Assembly: GCF_000770675.1 (NCBI RefSeq)
Contig: NZ_AVBG01000009.1
Location: 1-64,000 of the forward strand
Direction of reading: 5' to 3'
Source: Pontibacillus chungwhensis BH030062
GTDB taxonomy: Bacteria; Bacillota; Bacilli; Bacillales; BH030062
Length of the DNA: 64,000 bases
Shown here: piece after piece, positions 1-7,347 of the stretch
Layout of the letters: every line of letters starts with the position of its first letter
How positions within the stretch are numbered: position 1 is the first letter of the stretch
Translations under genes and position numbers: made by a program
Notes under the pieces: generated by a model
What the model was told of the DNA's origin: nothing
Database searches by the model: none
What the model saw: only the letters and a program-made list of their open reading frames with translations

Positions 1-105
1 AGATAAACAGTTTTATTTTTATACTGTCTACCATAGGGGGAGCATCTCATCATGTCTGAGCTTTTTTTGATGGATGGTATAGTTAACTTTTGCTTACGTG
101 AAGAC

Positions 106-552
106 TTATGAATGATCAGGACGAACAACAAGTACATCACAGCTTGCATAACGTGTGATGTGTTCAGAAACACTGCCGATAAAGAATCGTTCGACTGCGT
201 TTAAGCCAGTTGCTCCGCATATGATTAAATCTGCTTGAAATTTTGGTGCCACTTCTTTAGCAATTTTTACTTTAGGGGATCCGTATTCAACGTCTACAAC
301 AACTGATTGTACACCCTGGTCTTTTGCGTGATTTTCGTATTTGGTCAAGATTTCTGTTGCATACTCTTCTGCCCTAATTGCAAGCGAACGATCATATGCT
401 TCAACAGTGGCGAAAGCACGTGTATCCACGACATGAGAAAGGTATAATGTTGCATCATTTCGTTTAGCAATTTCAACGGCTTTTTCAAAAGCAAACTCTG
501 ATGCATCAGAACCATCGACAGCTACGACAATTCGTTTGTATTCAAAAGACAT
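106..552 (-). CDS. Universal stress protein (UspA family)
   Basis: A 148-residue cytoplasmic UspA-fold protein. It opens with the family's beta-strand and IVVAVDGSDAS motif. Near the C-terminus it carries the ATP-binding signature G-x2-G-x9-G-S (Gly113, Gly116, Gly126, Ser127), so it belongs to the nucleotide-binding branch. The ATG at 552 is preferred over an upstream ATG at 597 because AAGGGAG lies at proper distance before it and the product then starts as the family does. Such proteins are often next to ackA/ald in Firmicutes, and ald is nearby here. The physiological role is not defined by sequence; general stress or dormancy is the usual inference. Confidence 0.9.
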   Translation of the reverse strand: MSFEYKRIVVAVDGSDASEFAFEKAVEIAKRNDATLYLSHVVDTRAFATVEAYDRSLAIRAEEYATEILTKYENHAKDQGVQSVVVDVEYGSPKVKIAKEVAPKFQADLIICGATGLNAVERFFIGSVSEHITRYASCDVLVVRPDHS

Positions 553-667
553 AACAGATCTCTCCCTTCTTTCCTTTATTATATCATGGGAGCGCATTCA
601 ATTGGTAAAAGGTGTAGGGAGGATTAAGACGAATCTGTGACATACTAAAGATGTGGAGGTGCTTGAT

Positions 668-826
668 ATGCAAAACAAAGATAAGAAGAACAAATTAGGT
701 TTAACTTATGATGCCGAAGGGGAAAACATGGTAGCAAGTCAACTTCGTGACAGCTATCAAAGTGGCTATATTGATGAAAATGCTCAACGTGAACGTGAGC
801 AATTAAAAGGTATCAAACCTCGATAA
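668..826 (+). CDS. Small hypothetical protein, 52 residues
   Basis: A short reading frame with a good ribosome site (GGAGGT, 8 bases before the ATG), followed directly by a strong terminator. The product is highly charged and hydrophilic, with no membrane segment or signal peptide. Its centre (ASQLRDSYQSGYID) loosely resembles the short YozQ/DUF4025-type Bacillus proteins, but this is only an eye-level impression. The run CATACTA at 641-647 could be a forespore-type -10 element, which would fit a spore protein; no convincing -35 is visible. The RBS, terminator and codon pattern support a real gene of unknown function. Confidence 0.6.
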   Translation: MQNKDKKNKLGLTYDAEGENMVASQLRDSYQSGYIDENAQREREQLKGIKPR

Positions 827-831
827 AAAAA

Positions 832-876
832 TGCCTCATCCTGAGTCTTACACGAACTCAGGATGAGGTTTTTTAT
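832..876. terminator. Bidirectional rho-independent terminator
   Basis: A 13-bp perfect stem (834-846 with 856-868) has a T-run on its right and an A-run on its left. It can end both the small gene at 668-826 and the converging permease, whose stop codon lies in the loop. Confidence 0.88.
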
Positions 877-2182
877 TGCTTGCGGCAATCCAGTAACTAA
901 ATCCAACGGCTAAGAATGTAATAAATCCAGGTGAAAAGGCGTCTGGGAGGAGGAAGTAAAGAATGCTTCCTAATAAGACAAACCTAAATGGAAGTTTATA
1001 GATCGCTTGCTCTTTCTTAATCTTTTGTAGGGATTCAAGAGCTAATACGCCTTTTTTAATCACTAGAAAATCTACAACAATAACAGCTGAAATAGGAATA
1101 ATAAATCCGCCTAATATAGAGATAAACTGCTCTGCTTCACTAACAAGGCTAGGATAAGAACTTAATAATACCCCTAGAGCTCCAAAAATCACGGCGCTTT
1201 TAACTCTGGATAACTTTGAGAACGTATTTAGTAAGCTGTACCCACCTGTATAGGCATTACTAATATTAATCGATATCATGGAGACCATGGCTGTAAGCGT
1301 GATAATCCCTAGAAACCAAGGTGAATTCGTAGCATTACTTGCTGAAACGTAAGGATTTAATTCGTTAAATAAAATGGCTGAACTACAGCCGATGATGGCG
1401 GTAATAAGGAACCCTATGCTATTTCCGATCCATAAGCCAAGTGCTCCTTGTCTTGGACTTTTAGCGTAACGTGTCATGTCGGCTGAAGCGCTAACCCCGG
1501 AAACGTATTGTACGAAGGCCAAACTAGCGAAAAAGACCATCATGCTTATGCTGCCATGCCCTTGTTCAGGTGAAAGCGTAAGGAGTGAACTAGAAGCTTT
1601 ATTTGTAGTAAAGTATAAGTAAAGCATCACACCTTCTCCTGCGAGCAATAGCGGTAGAAAGTAAGAGGTGGCTTTTTTGACAGCCCCAAATCCTACAATG
1701 GCTAAGAGTACCATGAGGATGGAGAGGGGCAGCGAGAACATTAAAAATGGATATTGGTCTCCTGTCATACGTACAATTAATTGTTGAAGGACATACGTTC
1801 CTCCGATGGTTTGCACGCTGAACCAATAGAGCGATGTTATACTACGAATAGGAGAAGAGATGTACCTGGCTCCTTTACTTCCAAGCATTGTTCGAATTGC
1901 GTACTGAGATGGGATTCCGTATAAAGAACCAGGATAAGATAATAGAGATACAAAAATAAATCCTAAAATGGCACCAATACTTGTAGCTATGACAGCTGCG
2001 AGGAAAGATAAATTTCCTTTTAGTACAGCCAATGCAGGAATTAGAAAATTACCAGCATTAGCGGATATGGCGATCTGAATAATGGCATATTGATACCAAG
2101 GTGTTGTTCTTTCAGAAGCAGGTACCGCATCTAAGCCTATTCTTTCTACAAAGGATTGCTTAGCAGAAGCTGCTTGATCCAT
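848..2182 (-). CDS. NCS1-family purine/cytosine permease (CodB-like)
   Basis: A 444-residue integral membrane protein with about 12 hydrophobic segments. Its N-terminus (ERTTPWYQYAIIQIAISANAGNFLIPALA) is typical of the nucleobase:cation symporter-1 family, which imports cytosine, purines, hydantoins or thiamine precursors with H+ or Na+. AGAGGAAG precedes the ATG. It diverges from the ytkK-like gene across 75 bp containing an inverted repeat at 2211-2224. No nucleobase deaminase or salvage gene is adjacent, so the substrate cannot be inferred. B. subtilis does not have this gene at this site, so it is probably a lineage-specific insertion. Confidence 0.85.
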   Translation of the reverse strand: MDQAASAKQSFVERIGLDAVPASERTTPWYQYAIIQIAISANAGNFLIPALAVLKGNLSFLAAVIATSIGAILGFIFVSLLSYPGSLYGIPSQYAIRTMLGSKGARYISSPIRSITSLYWFSVQTIGGTYVLQQLIVRMTGDQYPFLMFSLPLSILMVLLAIVGFGAVKKATSYFLPLLLAGEGVMLYLYFTTNKASSSLLTLSPEQGHGSISMMVFFASLAFVQYVSGVSASADMTRYAKSPRQGALGLWIGNSIGFLITAIIGCSSAILFNELNPYVSASNATNSPWFLGIITLTAMVSMISINISNAYTGGYSLLNTFSKLSRVKSAVIFGALGVLLSSYPSLVSEAEQFISILGGFIIPISAVIVVDFLVIKKGVLALESLQKIKKEQAIYKLPFRFVLLGSILYFLLPDAFSPGFITFLAVGFSYWIAASNKKPHPEFV

Positions 2183-2210
2183 AACGTCACTTCCTCTCTT
2201 AGCACATCAA

Positions 2211-2224
2211 TTGTACATATACAA
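2211..2224. promoter_or_regulatory. Inverted repeat in divergent promoter region
   Basis: TTGTA-N4-TACAA sits midway between the divergent permease and ytkK-like genes. It is short and could be an operator for both, or chance in AT-rich DNA. No regulator gene is adjacent. Confidence 0.35.
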
Positions 2225-2257
2225 AGAACAAATTGTAAATATAAAAGGAGGTACAGC

Positions 2258-3025
2258 ATGCGACACGCTATTATTACAGCAGGAGCGAAAGGGTTAGGTA
2301 GAAGAGTAACAGAAGAATTTTTAGAAGCGGGTTTCTCCGTCACCCTTACATATCGAAGCAATTATGAGAAAGTGGAGGACCTGCTAGAGCAGTATGCTTC
2401 TAAAAAAGATCGAATTCATGCTGTGCAAGCAGACGTTACAAATAAGACAGACATTGAACACTTAGTGAATGAAGCAATGAGTATATACGGACGTGTTGAC
2501 GTTCTCGTTAACAATGCAGGACCATACATTTTCGAGCGTAAGAAATTAATGGATTATACAGAAGATGAATGGAATACAATGGTTCGTGGAAATTTAGACG
2601 CTGTATTCTACTTACTAAAAGCTGTTGTTCCAATTATGAGAAAGCAACATTATGGACGCATTATTAATTATGGATTTCAGGACGCGAGTAACGCGCCTGG
2701 ATGGGTTTATCGAGCAGCTTTTGCTGCAGCTAAAACAGGGCTTGTGTCTCTGACTAAGTCTATCGCATTTGAAGAGGCTGAGTATGGAATCACTTCCAAC
2801 ATGGTGTGTCCTGGGAAAATTGAAGGGGATTTAAAGGAAGCACCTATTGGAAAAGGAAAAGAAATTGCTGATCCAAAAACGCCTATTGGACGCTCTGGAA
2901 CAGGCGGAGATATAGCGCGATCTATTCTATTTTTAAGTGATGAAAATGCAGATATGATAACAGGTACGATTATGGAAGTAACTGGAGGGGTAGATGTTAT
3001 TCATAAGAACCGTCAATTCAAGTAG
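2258..3025 (+). CDS. ytkK: Short-chain dehydrogenase/reductase, YtkK type
   Basis: A 255-residue Rossmann-fold SDR. The cofactor motif TAGAKGLG is at residues 7-14 and NNAG at 85-88. The C-terminal GTIMEVTGGVD segment resembles FabG (3-oxoacyl-ACP reductase). The catalytic Tyr of the YxxxK motif is Phe155 (FAAAK, Lys159), and the usual catalytic Ser is not obvious. The same Phe is, as I recall, present in B. subtilis YtkK, so this looks like a family trait rather than a lesion. AAAGGAGGT precedes the ATG; a longer upstream start at 2156 overlaps the divergent gene and lacks a ribosome site. The substrate is unknown, and classical ketoreductase activity is doubtful. Confidence 0.82.
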   Translation: MRHAIITAGAKGLGRRVTEEFLEAGFSVTLTYRSNYEKVEDLLEQYASKKDRIHAVQADVTNKTDIEHLVNEAMSIYGRVDVLVNNAGPYIFERKKLMDYTEDEWNTMVRGNLDAVFYLLKAVVPIMRKQHYGRIINYGFQDASNAPGWVYRAAFAAAKTGLVSLTKSIAFEEAEYGITSNMVCPGKIEGDLKEAPIGKGKEIADPKTPIGRSGTGGDIARSILFLSDENADMITGTIMEVTGGVDVIHKNRQFK

Positions 3026-3188
3026 TCCATTCTTGTATAGAGACTGAGTACGCTGCTTTCTGTTGGTACTAGCGATTTAAAAAGGTAGAGCTCTTTATAG
3101 TAAGTTTGTTACAATGAAAGGGCTTACAAAAATATCAGCAATTAAGTAGGGCAGTTGTTCGCGTGAGAGTTCAATAGGAGGGTAAGGA

Positions 3189-4307
3189 ATGAAAATTGGC
3201 GTACCGAAGGAAATTAAAAACAATGAAAATCGAGTAGCTATGACACCAGCCGGGGTTATGTCATTAAAGAGTGCGGGTCATGAAGTGGCTGTCGAAGTTG
3301 GCGCAGGAATCGGTTCTGGTTTTTTAGATGAAGAATACGTAGACGCTGGGGCTACACTTGTTGAAACAGCTTCAGAAGCATGGTCCCAAGATATGGTTAT
3401 GAAAGTGAAAGAGCCTCTTAAAGAAGAGTTTGAACATTTCCATGAAGGACTAATCCTATTTACATACTTACACTTAGCTCCCGAACCTGAATTAACCAAG
3501 GCGTTAATTGATTACAAAGTAGTCGCTATAGCGTACGAGACAGTACAAGCACCTAATGGCACATTGCCCCTTCTTACTCCTATGAGTGAGGTAGCAGGTC
3601 GTATGGCTTCTCAAATAGGAGCTCAATTTCTTGAGAAGTCAAAGGGAGGTATGGGAATTCTTTTGGGAGGAATTCCAGGTGTAAGAAGAGGGAAAGTGAC
3701 GATTATCGGTGGTGGTGTTGTTGGAACAAACGCTGCAAAAATCGCTATGGGTCTTGGGGCAGATGTAACCATTATAGACTTAAGCCCTGGACGTCTCAGG
3801 GAACTTGATGACATATTTGGATCTTCAATTAATACGATAATGTCGAACCCATTAAATATAGCAAGGGAACTGCGAACATCTGACTTGGTCATTGGAGCTG
3901 TCCTTATTCCAGGTGCTAAAGCACCTAAACTCGTTACAGAGGACATGGTGAAAGATATGATGGATGGATCGGTGATTGTAGATGTAGCTATTGATCAAGG
4001 GGGAATCTTTGAGACAACAGATCGAATTACTACCCATGATGAACCGACTTATGAGAAACACGGTGTTTTACATTACGCGGTTGCGAACATGCCTGGAGCA
4101 GTTCCTCGTACCTCTACAATTGGGTTAACAAACGTCACTGTGCCATACGCATTGCAACTCGCTAATAAGGGGTATAAGAAAGCGTGTCTCGATAACGAGG
4201 CCTTGTTGAAAGGAATCAATACTTTGAGTGGATTTGTGACGTATAAAGCAGTAGCTGAAGCTCACGATCTTGAGTATTGTGATGTTCATGAGCTTTTAAA
4301 CGAATAG
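3189..4307 (+). CDS. ald: Alanine dehydrogenase
   Basis: A 372-residue enzyme, the normal family length. It interconverts L-alanine and pyruvate plus ammonia with NAD+ in the cytosol, and is used in alanine catabolism and in sporulating bacilli. Substrate-binding Lys74 and His95, the nucleotide motif GGGVVG at 174-179 and a conserved Asp269 are all visible. The start follows GGAGGG. The 160-bp upstream gap has a TACAAT -10-like element at 3110-3115 but no clear -35. The gene appears monocistronic; a weak hairpin without a T-run follows the stop. In staphylococci ald also neighbours a Usp gene and ackA, so ackA may lie just beyond the left edge. Confidence 0.97.
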   Translation: MKIGVPKEIKNNENRVAMTPAGVMSLKSAGHEVAVEVGAGIGSGFLDEEYVDAGATLVETASEAWSQDMVMKVKEPLKEEFEHFHEGLILFTYLHLAPEPELTKALIDYKVVAIAYETVQAPNGTLPLLTPMSEVAGRMASQIGAQFLEKSKGGMGILLGGIPGVRRGKVTIIGGGVVGTNAAKIAMGLGADVTIIDLSPGRLRELDDIFGSSINTIMSNPLNIARELRTSDLVIGAVLIPGAKAPKLVTEDMVKDMMDGSVIVDVAIDQGGIFETTDRITTHDEPTYEKHGVLHYAVANMPGAVPRTSTIGLTNVTVPYALQLANKGYKKACLDNEALLKGINTLSGFVTYKAVAEAHDLEYCDVHELLNE

Positions 4308-4400
4308 ATAAGATGACTGGGGCAGGCTAAAAAGGTCTGTCCTATCGTGTACCATTCAACCGTGGACAAATGAATGAAAAGTAATGTTTTTCCGGATAAA

Positions 4401-4426
4401 TGAAACGTATTTTTTTTACATCCGTA
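4401..4426 (+). promoter_or_regulatory. Sigma-W (ECF) type promoter of the PspA operon
   Basis: TGAAAC (4401-4406), exactly 16 bases, then CGTA (4423-4426) matches the established sigma-W consensus with no mismatch. The predicted transcript starts about 30 bases before the TTG at 4468. Sigma-W drives pspA in B. subtilis, which fits. Confidence 0.85.
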
Positions 4427-4467
4427 TAAGATGTATAGAACCAATCCAATAGATGAGGTGATGGAGC

Positions 4468-4977
4468 TTGGGTTTATTTTCGAAGTTGTTTCAGAAATCT
4501 AAACCGAAGGAAAATGATGTGAAAGCTAGAACGCCCCTAACGATCCAAGTTGGGGATATCGTTACTTACGACTTAATGGATTATGAAGTGGTAGGGAAAA
4601 TCACATACAAGGATGGTTCTTATAAATGGTATGCGTACCAACTTTTAGAAGGAAGGAATGCGATATGGCTTTCTGCTGAAATGGACGACGAATTAGAGTT
4701 AGGTATTTATAAGACCGTTTCCTTATCAGTTGAAGAACCTTTTCCTCAGAAGCTTGAATTTGAGGGCCAAACCTATCACTTAGAAGAGGAAGGTAAGGCG
4801 AATGTTAGGGGAGAAGGAAGAAGTGAGAATATCGATGGTCGTGTAACTCATTACGGGGATTATAGTAGTGCAGATGGTGAGCAATTCTTAAGTGTAGAAA
4901 CATGGGGGACAGGAACAGAAGTAAGCCTTGGGACTTCCGTTGAAGAATATGAAATCAAAATACTTGCAGGTTCATAA
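4468..4977 (+). CDS. DUF4178 domain protein, first gene of PspA operon
   Basis: A 169-residue soluble protein with a basic N-terminal amphipathic stretch (GLFSKLFQKSK), then a beta-rich DUF4178-like body (VGDIVTYDLMDYEVVGKI, later YKWYAYQLLEG). Function is unknown in the family. The start is TTG after GGTGATGGAG. It is followed after 19 bases by pspA and sits just behind the sigma-W-type promoter, so it is probably a membrane-stress partner of PspA. The N-terminal amphipathic helix could mediate membrane contact. DUF4178 genes neighbour pspA and spermidine synthase genes in other Gram-positive genomes, from memory. Confidence 0.75.
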   Translation: MGLFSKLFQKSKPKENDVKARTPLTIQVGDIVTYDLMDYEVVGKITYKDGSYKWYAYQLLEGRNAIWLSAEMDDELELGIYKTVSLSVEEPFPQKLEFEGQTYHLEEEGKANVRGEGRSENIDGRVTHYGDYSSADGEQFLSVETWGTGTEVSLGTSVEEYEIKILAGS

Positions 4978-4996
4978 TTAAAAGGAGGATTTTCTT

Positions 4997-5665
4997 ATGT
5001 TTAAACTGTTTAAACGTGTAGGCACAGTGGTTAACTCTGAATTAAATGCAATGCTTGATAAGGCAGAGGATCCGGTCAAAATGTTAGATCAATTTATGAG
5101 GGATATGGAAAAGGATATTCGTGAAGCAGAAAGTGCAGTAGCTAAACAAATTGCCAATGAAAAGATGTTAAAAAGAAAGTATGACGACGCACAAGCGCTA
5201 GTAGAGAAGCGCCAAGATCAAGCAGAAAAGGCCATTGAAGCTGGGAATGAAGACTTAGCCAAACGCGCTTTACAAGATAAGAAAAATCAACAAGAGCAAT
5301 ATGAATCTCTGAAGGAATCATGGGAAAGGGCTAAAGCGGATTCTGAATCTTTAAGACAAAAGTTAGATGAGATGAAGAAAGAATATCAGGAAATGAAATT
5401 AAAGAAAGATTCCTTGAAGGCAAGAGCTGAATCAGCTAAGACACGTACGAAAATGAATCGTACCATGTCAGGCATCTCAAGTGATGAATCTAAGCGTGGG
5501 TTTGAGCGTATGGAAGAAAAGGTTATGAAGTATGAAGCTGAGGCGGAAACAAGCGAAGATTTGTCGAGTGAATCACGTTCTTTGGATGATGAATTTGAAG
5601 AATTAGAAAAGGATAGTGTGGATGACGAATTAGCTGAGTTAAAGAAAAAATTAGGGAAAGAATAA
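4997..5665 (+). CDS. pspA: PspA/IM30 family phage-shock protein
   Basis: A 222-residue protein, almost entirely helical and highly charged, with the PspA/Vipp1 N-terminus (MFKLFKRVGTVVNSELNAML, then EDPVKMLDQFMRDM) that forms the membrane-binding amphipathic helix. A long heptad-rich coiled coil covers roughly residues 25-185, followed by an acidic tail. Family members assemble ESCRT-III-like polymers on stressed membranes and limit proton leakage. A strong AAAGGAGGA precedes the ATG. The position behind a sigma-W-type promoter matches B. subtilis pspA regulation, although the downstream partners here are DUF4247, DUF350 and spermidine synthase rather than ydjGHI. Confidence 0.93.
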   Translation: MFKLFKRVGTVVNSELNAMLDKAEDPVKMLDQFMRDMEKDIREAESAVAKQIANEKMLKRKYDDAQALVEKRQDQAEKAIEAGNEDLAKRALQDKKNQQEQYESLKESWERAKADSESLRQKLDEMKKEYQEMKLKKDSLKARAESAKTRTKMNRTMSGISSDESKRGFERMEEKVMKYEAEAETSEDLSSESRSLDDEFEELEKDSVDDELAELKKKLGKE

Positions 5666-5746
5666 AAAGATGCTTTAGTGGCCTGCTTCTAATGGAGCTG
5701 GCCCTTCCTTTGTTAGGAAATTGTATTTGTTGGAGGTGAATAAAAA

Positions 5747-6421
5747 ATGAGGGGCGTTTTTATTCTTATAATTCTTTCTTTTGTTACTTTATCTGGATGT
5801 AGCCAAGGACTGCAACCGTTTGATGAAGGTATTGGTGATTCGAACAGTGGGATGTCTGGTTCTCGTACATATACGTTTCCTGAAGAACCTCCTAAAGAAG
5901 AGATGCTTGAACAAATTAAAAATAAGAAGAATACTTCTCCAGAGGAACTAGTGAGTTCAGTATTTCCGCTTTTAGATGTGGTAGAAGGGTCTTCTTCAAA
6001 TCAAGAAGCTCGTATATATGTGACGCAGCAATTCACTATACAAGAATTAACAACGTCTTTAACCGATGCCTTTCCTCCTGATAAAGAGAGTGAGCTCAAG
6101 GATGGGAAGCAGATATTAATTTATCCTGAACAATTCATAAGCTTTAAAGAAAGTGAACAAGATGAGGATGCTGTGTTAATCGAACTAGCCAGTGATCGGT
6201 TTGTGAGGGATAATTATTCACCTAATTATTTCAACGGTTTCTTTGCCTTATGGGTGTTAGATGAAGTTCTTGATGTCGATGACTGGGGGAAGAAGCGAAA
6301 AAGAATTTGCGCTAGTAGCGGGTGCTATGGAGGCTATTCTAGCAGTAAATACCGACCTGGTCAGGCAGGAAGTTTACGTGGATCTAGTGGTCGAGGCGGC
6401 GGACCAGGAACGGGAAAATAA
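5747..6421 (+). CDS. DUF4247-type lipoprotein
   Basis: A 224-residue predicted lipoprotein: a short hydrophobic signal ends in the lipobox LSGC with Cys18, so the mature protein should be tethered to the outer face of the membrane. The body is acidic. The last ~35 residues are rich in Gly, Ser and Arg and end in a GGGPGTGK-like tail, with CxxxxC-spaced cysteines just before (ICASSGCYGG). This layout fits the DUF4247 family found beside pspA and DUF350 genes. The 81-bp gap after pspA holds no clear terminator, so cotranscription is likely. Function unknown; it could be the exported sensor or effector of the stress module. Confidence 0.72.
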   Translation: MRGVFILIILSFVTLSGCSQGLQPFDEGIGDSNSGMSGSRTYTFPEEPPKEEMLEQIKNKKNTSPEELVSSVFPLLDVVEGSSSNQEARIYVTQQFTIQELTTSLTDAFPPDKESELKDGKQILIYPEQFISFKESEQDEDAVLIELASDRFVRDNYSPNYFNGFFALWVLDEVLDVDDWGKKRKRICASSGCYGGYSSSKYRPGQAGSLRGSSGRGGGPGTGK

Positions 6422-6441
6422 ATGAAGAAGGGTGATCATTC

Positions 6442-6837
6442 ATGGAGCCATTTTTATGGACATTTTATTATTTTGTAGTAGCTATCGTAGTAGTGTTTAT
6501 CGGACTTTTAATATTTGAGAAGATAACGAAACAATACAAGGATTGGGAAGAAATAAAAAATGGAAATACAGCAATCGCTCTATCCATTGCTGGTAAAATA
6601 ATAGGGATCTGTATCATTTTATCATTTGCTATTTATCACTCGTTACAGCTGATGGATACTTTAATTTGGGGAGCGTATGGGGTCTTCTTACAAATGATCG
6701 CTTATCTATTATTCGAATTCATGACCCGTCGTTTCTCTGTGGAGGACCAGCTTAAAGAAAATAACATAGCTGTCGGGATTGTCACGATGGGAGTTTCCAT
6801 TGGGCTTGCTTTTGTAATAGGAGCTTCGATAACCTAG
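6442..6837 (+). CDS. DUF350 family membrane protein
   Basis: A 131-residue protein with four predicted membrane helices (about 7-25, 48-66, 74-92 and 108-130). The NxxxAxxxxG-type signature (GNTAIALSIAGKIIG) and its repetition (NNIAVGIVTMGVSIG) suggest two repeats of a two-helix unit, as in DUF350/YjfL. It starts 21 bases after the lipoprotein stop, with AGAAGGGTGA as ribosome site. DUF350 proteins accompany PspA homologues in enterobacterial yjf-type operons too, which supports a role in the membrane-stress module. The biochemical role is unknown. Confidence 0.82.
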   Translation: MEPFLWTFYYFVVAIVVVFIGLLIFEKITKQYKDWEEIKNGNTAIALSIAGKIIGICIILSFAIYHSLQLMDTLIWGAYGVFLQMIAYLLFEFMTRRFSVEDQLKENNIAVGIVTMGVSIGLAFVIGASIT

Positions 6838-6845
6838 AAATACAA

Positions 6846-6878
6846 ACCCTTCGCTCCCTATGGGGTGAAGGATTTTTC
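6846..6878 (+). terminator. Probable terminator after DUF350 gene
   Basis: A 10-bp stem with G-U pairs (6848-6857 with 6862-6871) is followed by ATTTTT. It would separate, or partly attenuate, the spermidine synthase gene from the rest of the operon. Confidence 0.6.
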
Positions 6879-6900
6879 TATTGGGGAGAAGTGGTGAATA

Positions 6901-7320
6901 CTCGAAGCTGAGACACTCTAGTGAGAATGGGGTATGTTGTTGAGAGCTAGGGGGGGCTGGGGAACGACTCGCTTTCCACGGGCGAGCTGTCGAGCCTCCT
7001 CGCTCACTTCGTGCACTGCGGGGTCTCGTCGACCTCTTTCTCCCGTAGGAGTCTCCCCGTTCCCCAGCCCCCCTCGTTGTATATTGACTAACGGCCCCGC
7101 AACTGAGAGTTGCAGTGCTCACTTGTATATGCATATAGCGCGTTTCCGTTATCTTTAATATGGAAAAGGTGGGCCTGGAAACTGCGAGACTCCCGTGGGC
7201 AGAAGAGCCTAGGTGAGACCCCGGAGGCCGGCTATGCCGGCTGAGGAGGCTCACCAGCTCCCCACAGGAAAGCGAGTGGTTTCCAGGCCCACCTTACGCT
7301 CAATTAAAGTAAACGGAAAT
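6901..7320 (+). repeat. Composite palindromic repeat, copy 1 (PAL-1)
   Basis: Two large hairpin arms in inverted orientation: arm A at 6951-7073 (ends pair as GGGGGCTGGGGAACG with its complement) and arm B at 7168-7293 (GTGGGCCTGGAAAC with its complement). The linker contains AACGGCCCCGC and TTTCCGTTA. The left end CTCGAAGCTGAG (6901-6912) matches the inverted end of other copies; the matching right end is degraded. Related copies are at 32.1, 42.3, 48.2 and 55.8 kb. This copy splits the PspA operon from its spermidine synthase gene. Much more GC-rich than the surroundings, with no transposase. Confidence 0.85.
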
Positions 7321-7347
7321 ATCATTAAGCTGTTAGGGGGGATATGT

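Noticed and set aside
1-105. Remnant of a gene at the left edge
   Set aside because: No frame with coding character or ribosome site is visible. A neighbour such as ackA, if present, lies outside the window.
4316-4345. Hairpin after ald
   Set aside because: GGGCAGGC can pair with GTCTGTCC, but no T-run follows, so a terminator is not supported.
6709-7254. Long minus-strand frame (181 residues) and a plus-strand frame (6934-7158) across PAL-1
   Set aside because: They run through the hairpin arms and overlap the real DUF350 gene. The GC-rich palindrome has few stop codons in any frame.
7213-7347. 45-residue N-terminal extension of the spermidine synthase-like protein
   Set aside because: It is encoded by arm B of PAL-1. 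The GTG at 7348 has its own ribosome site and precedes the first membrane helix.
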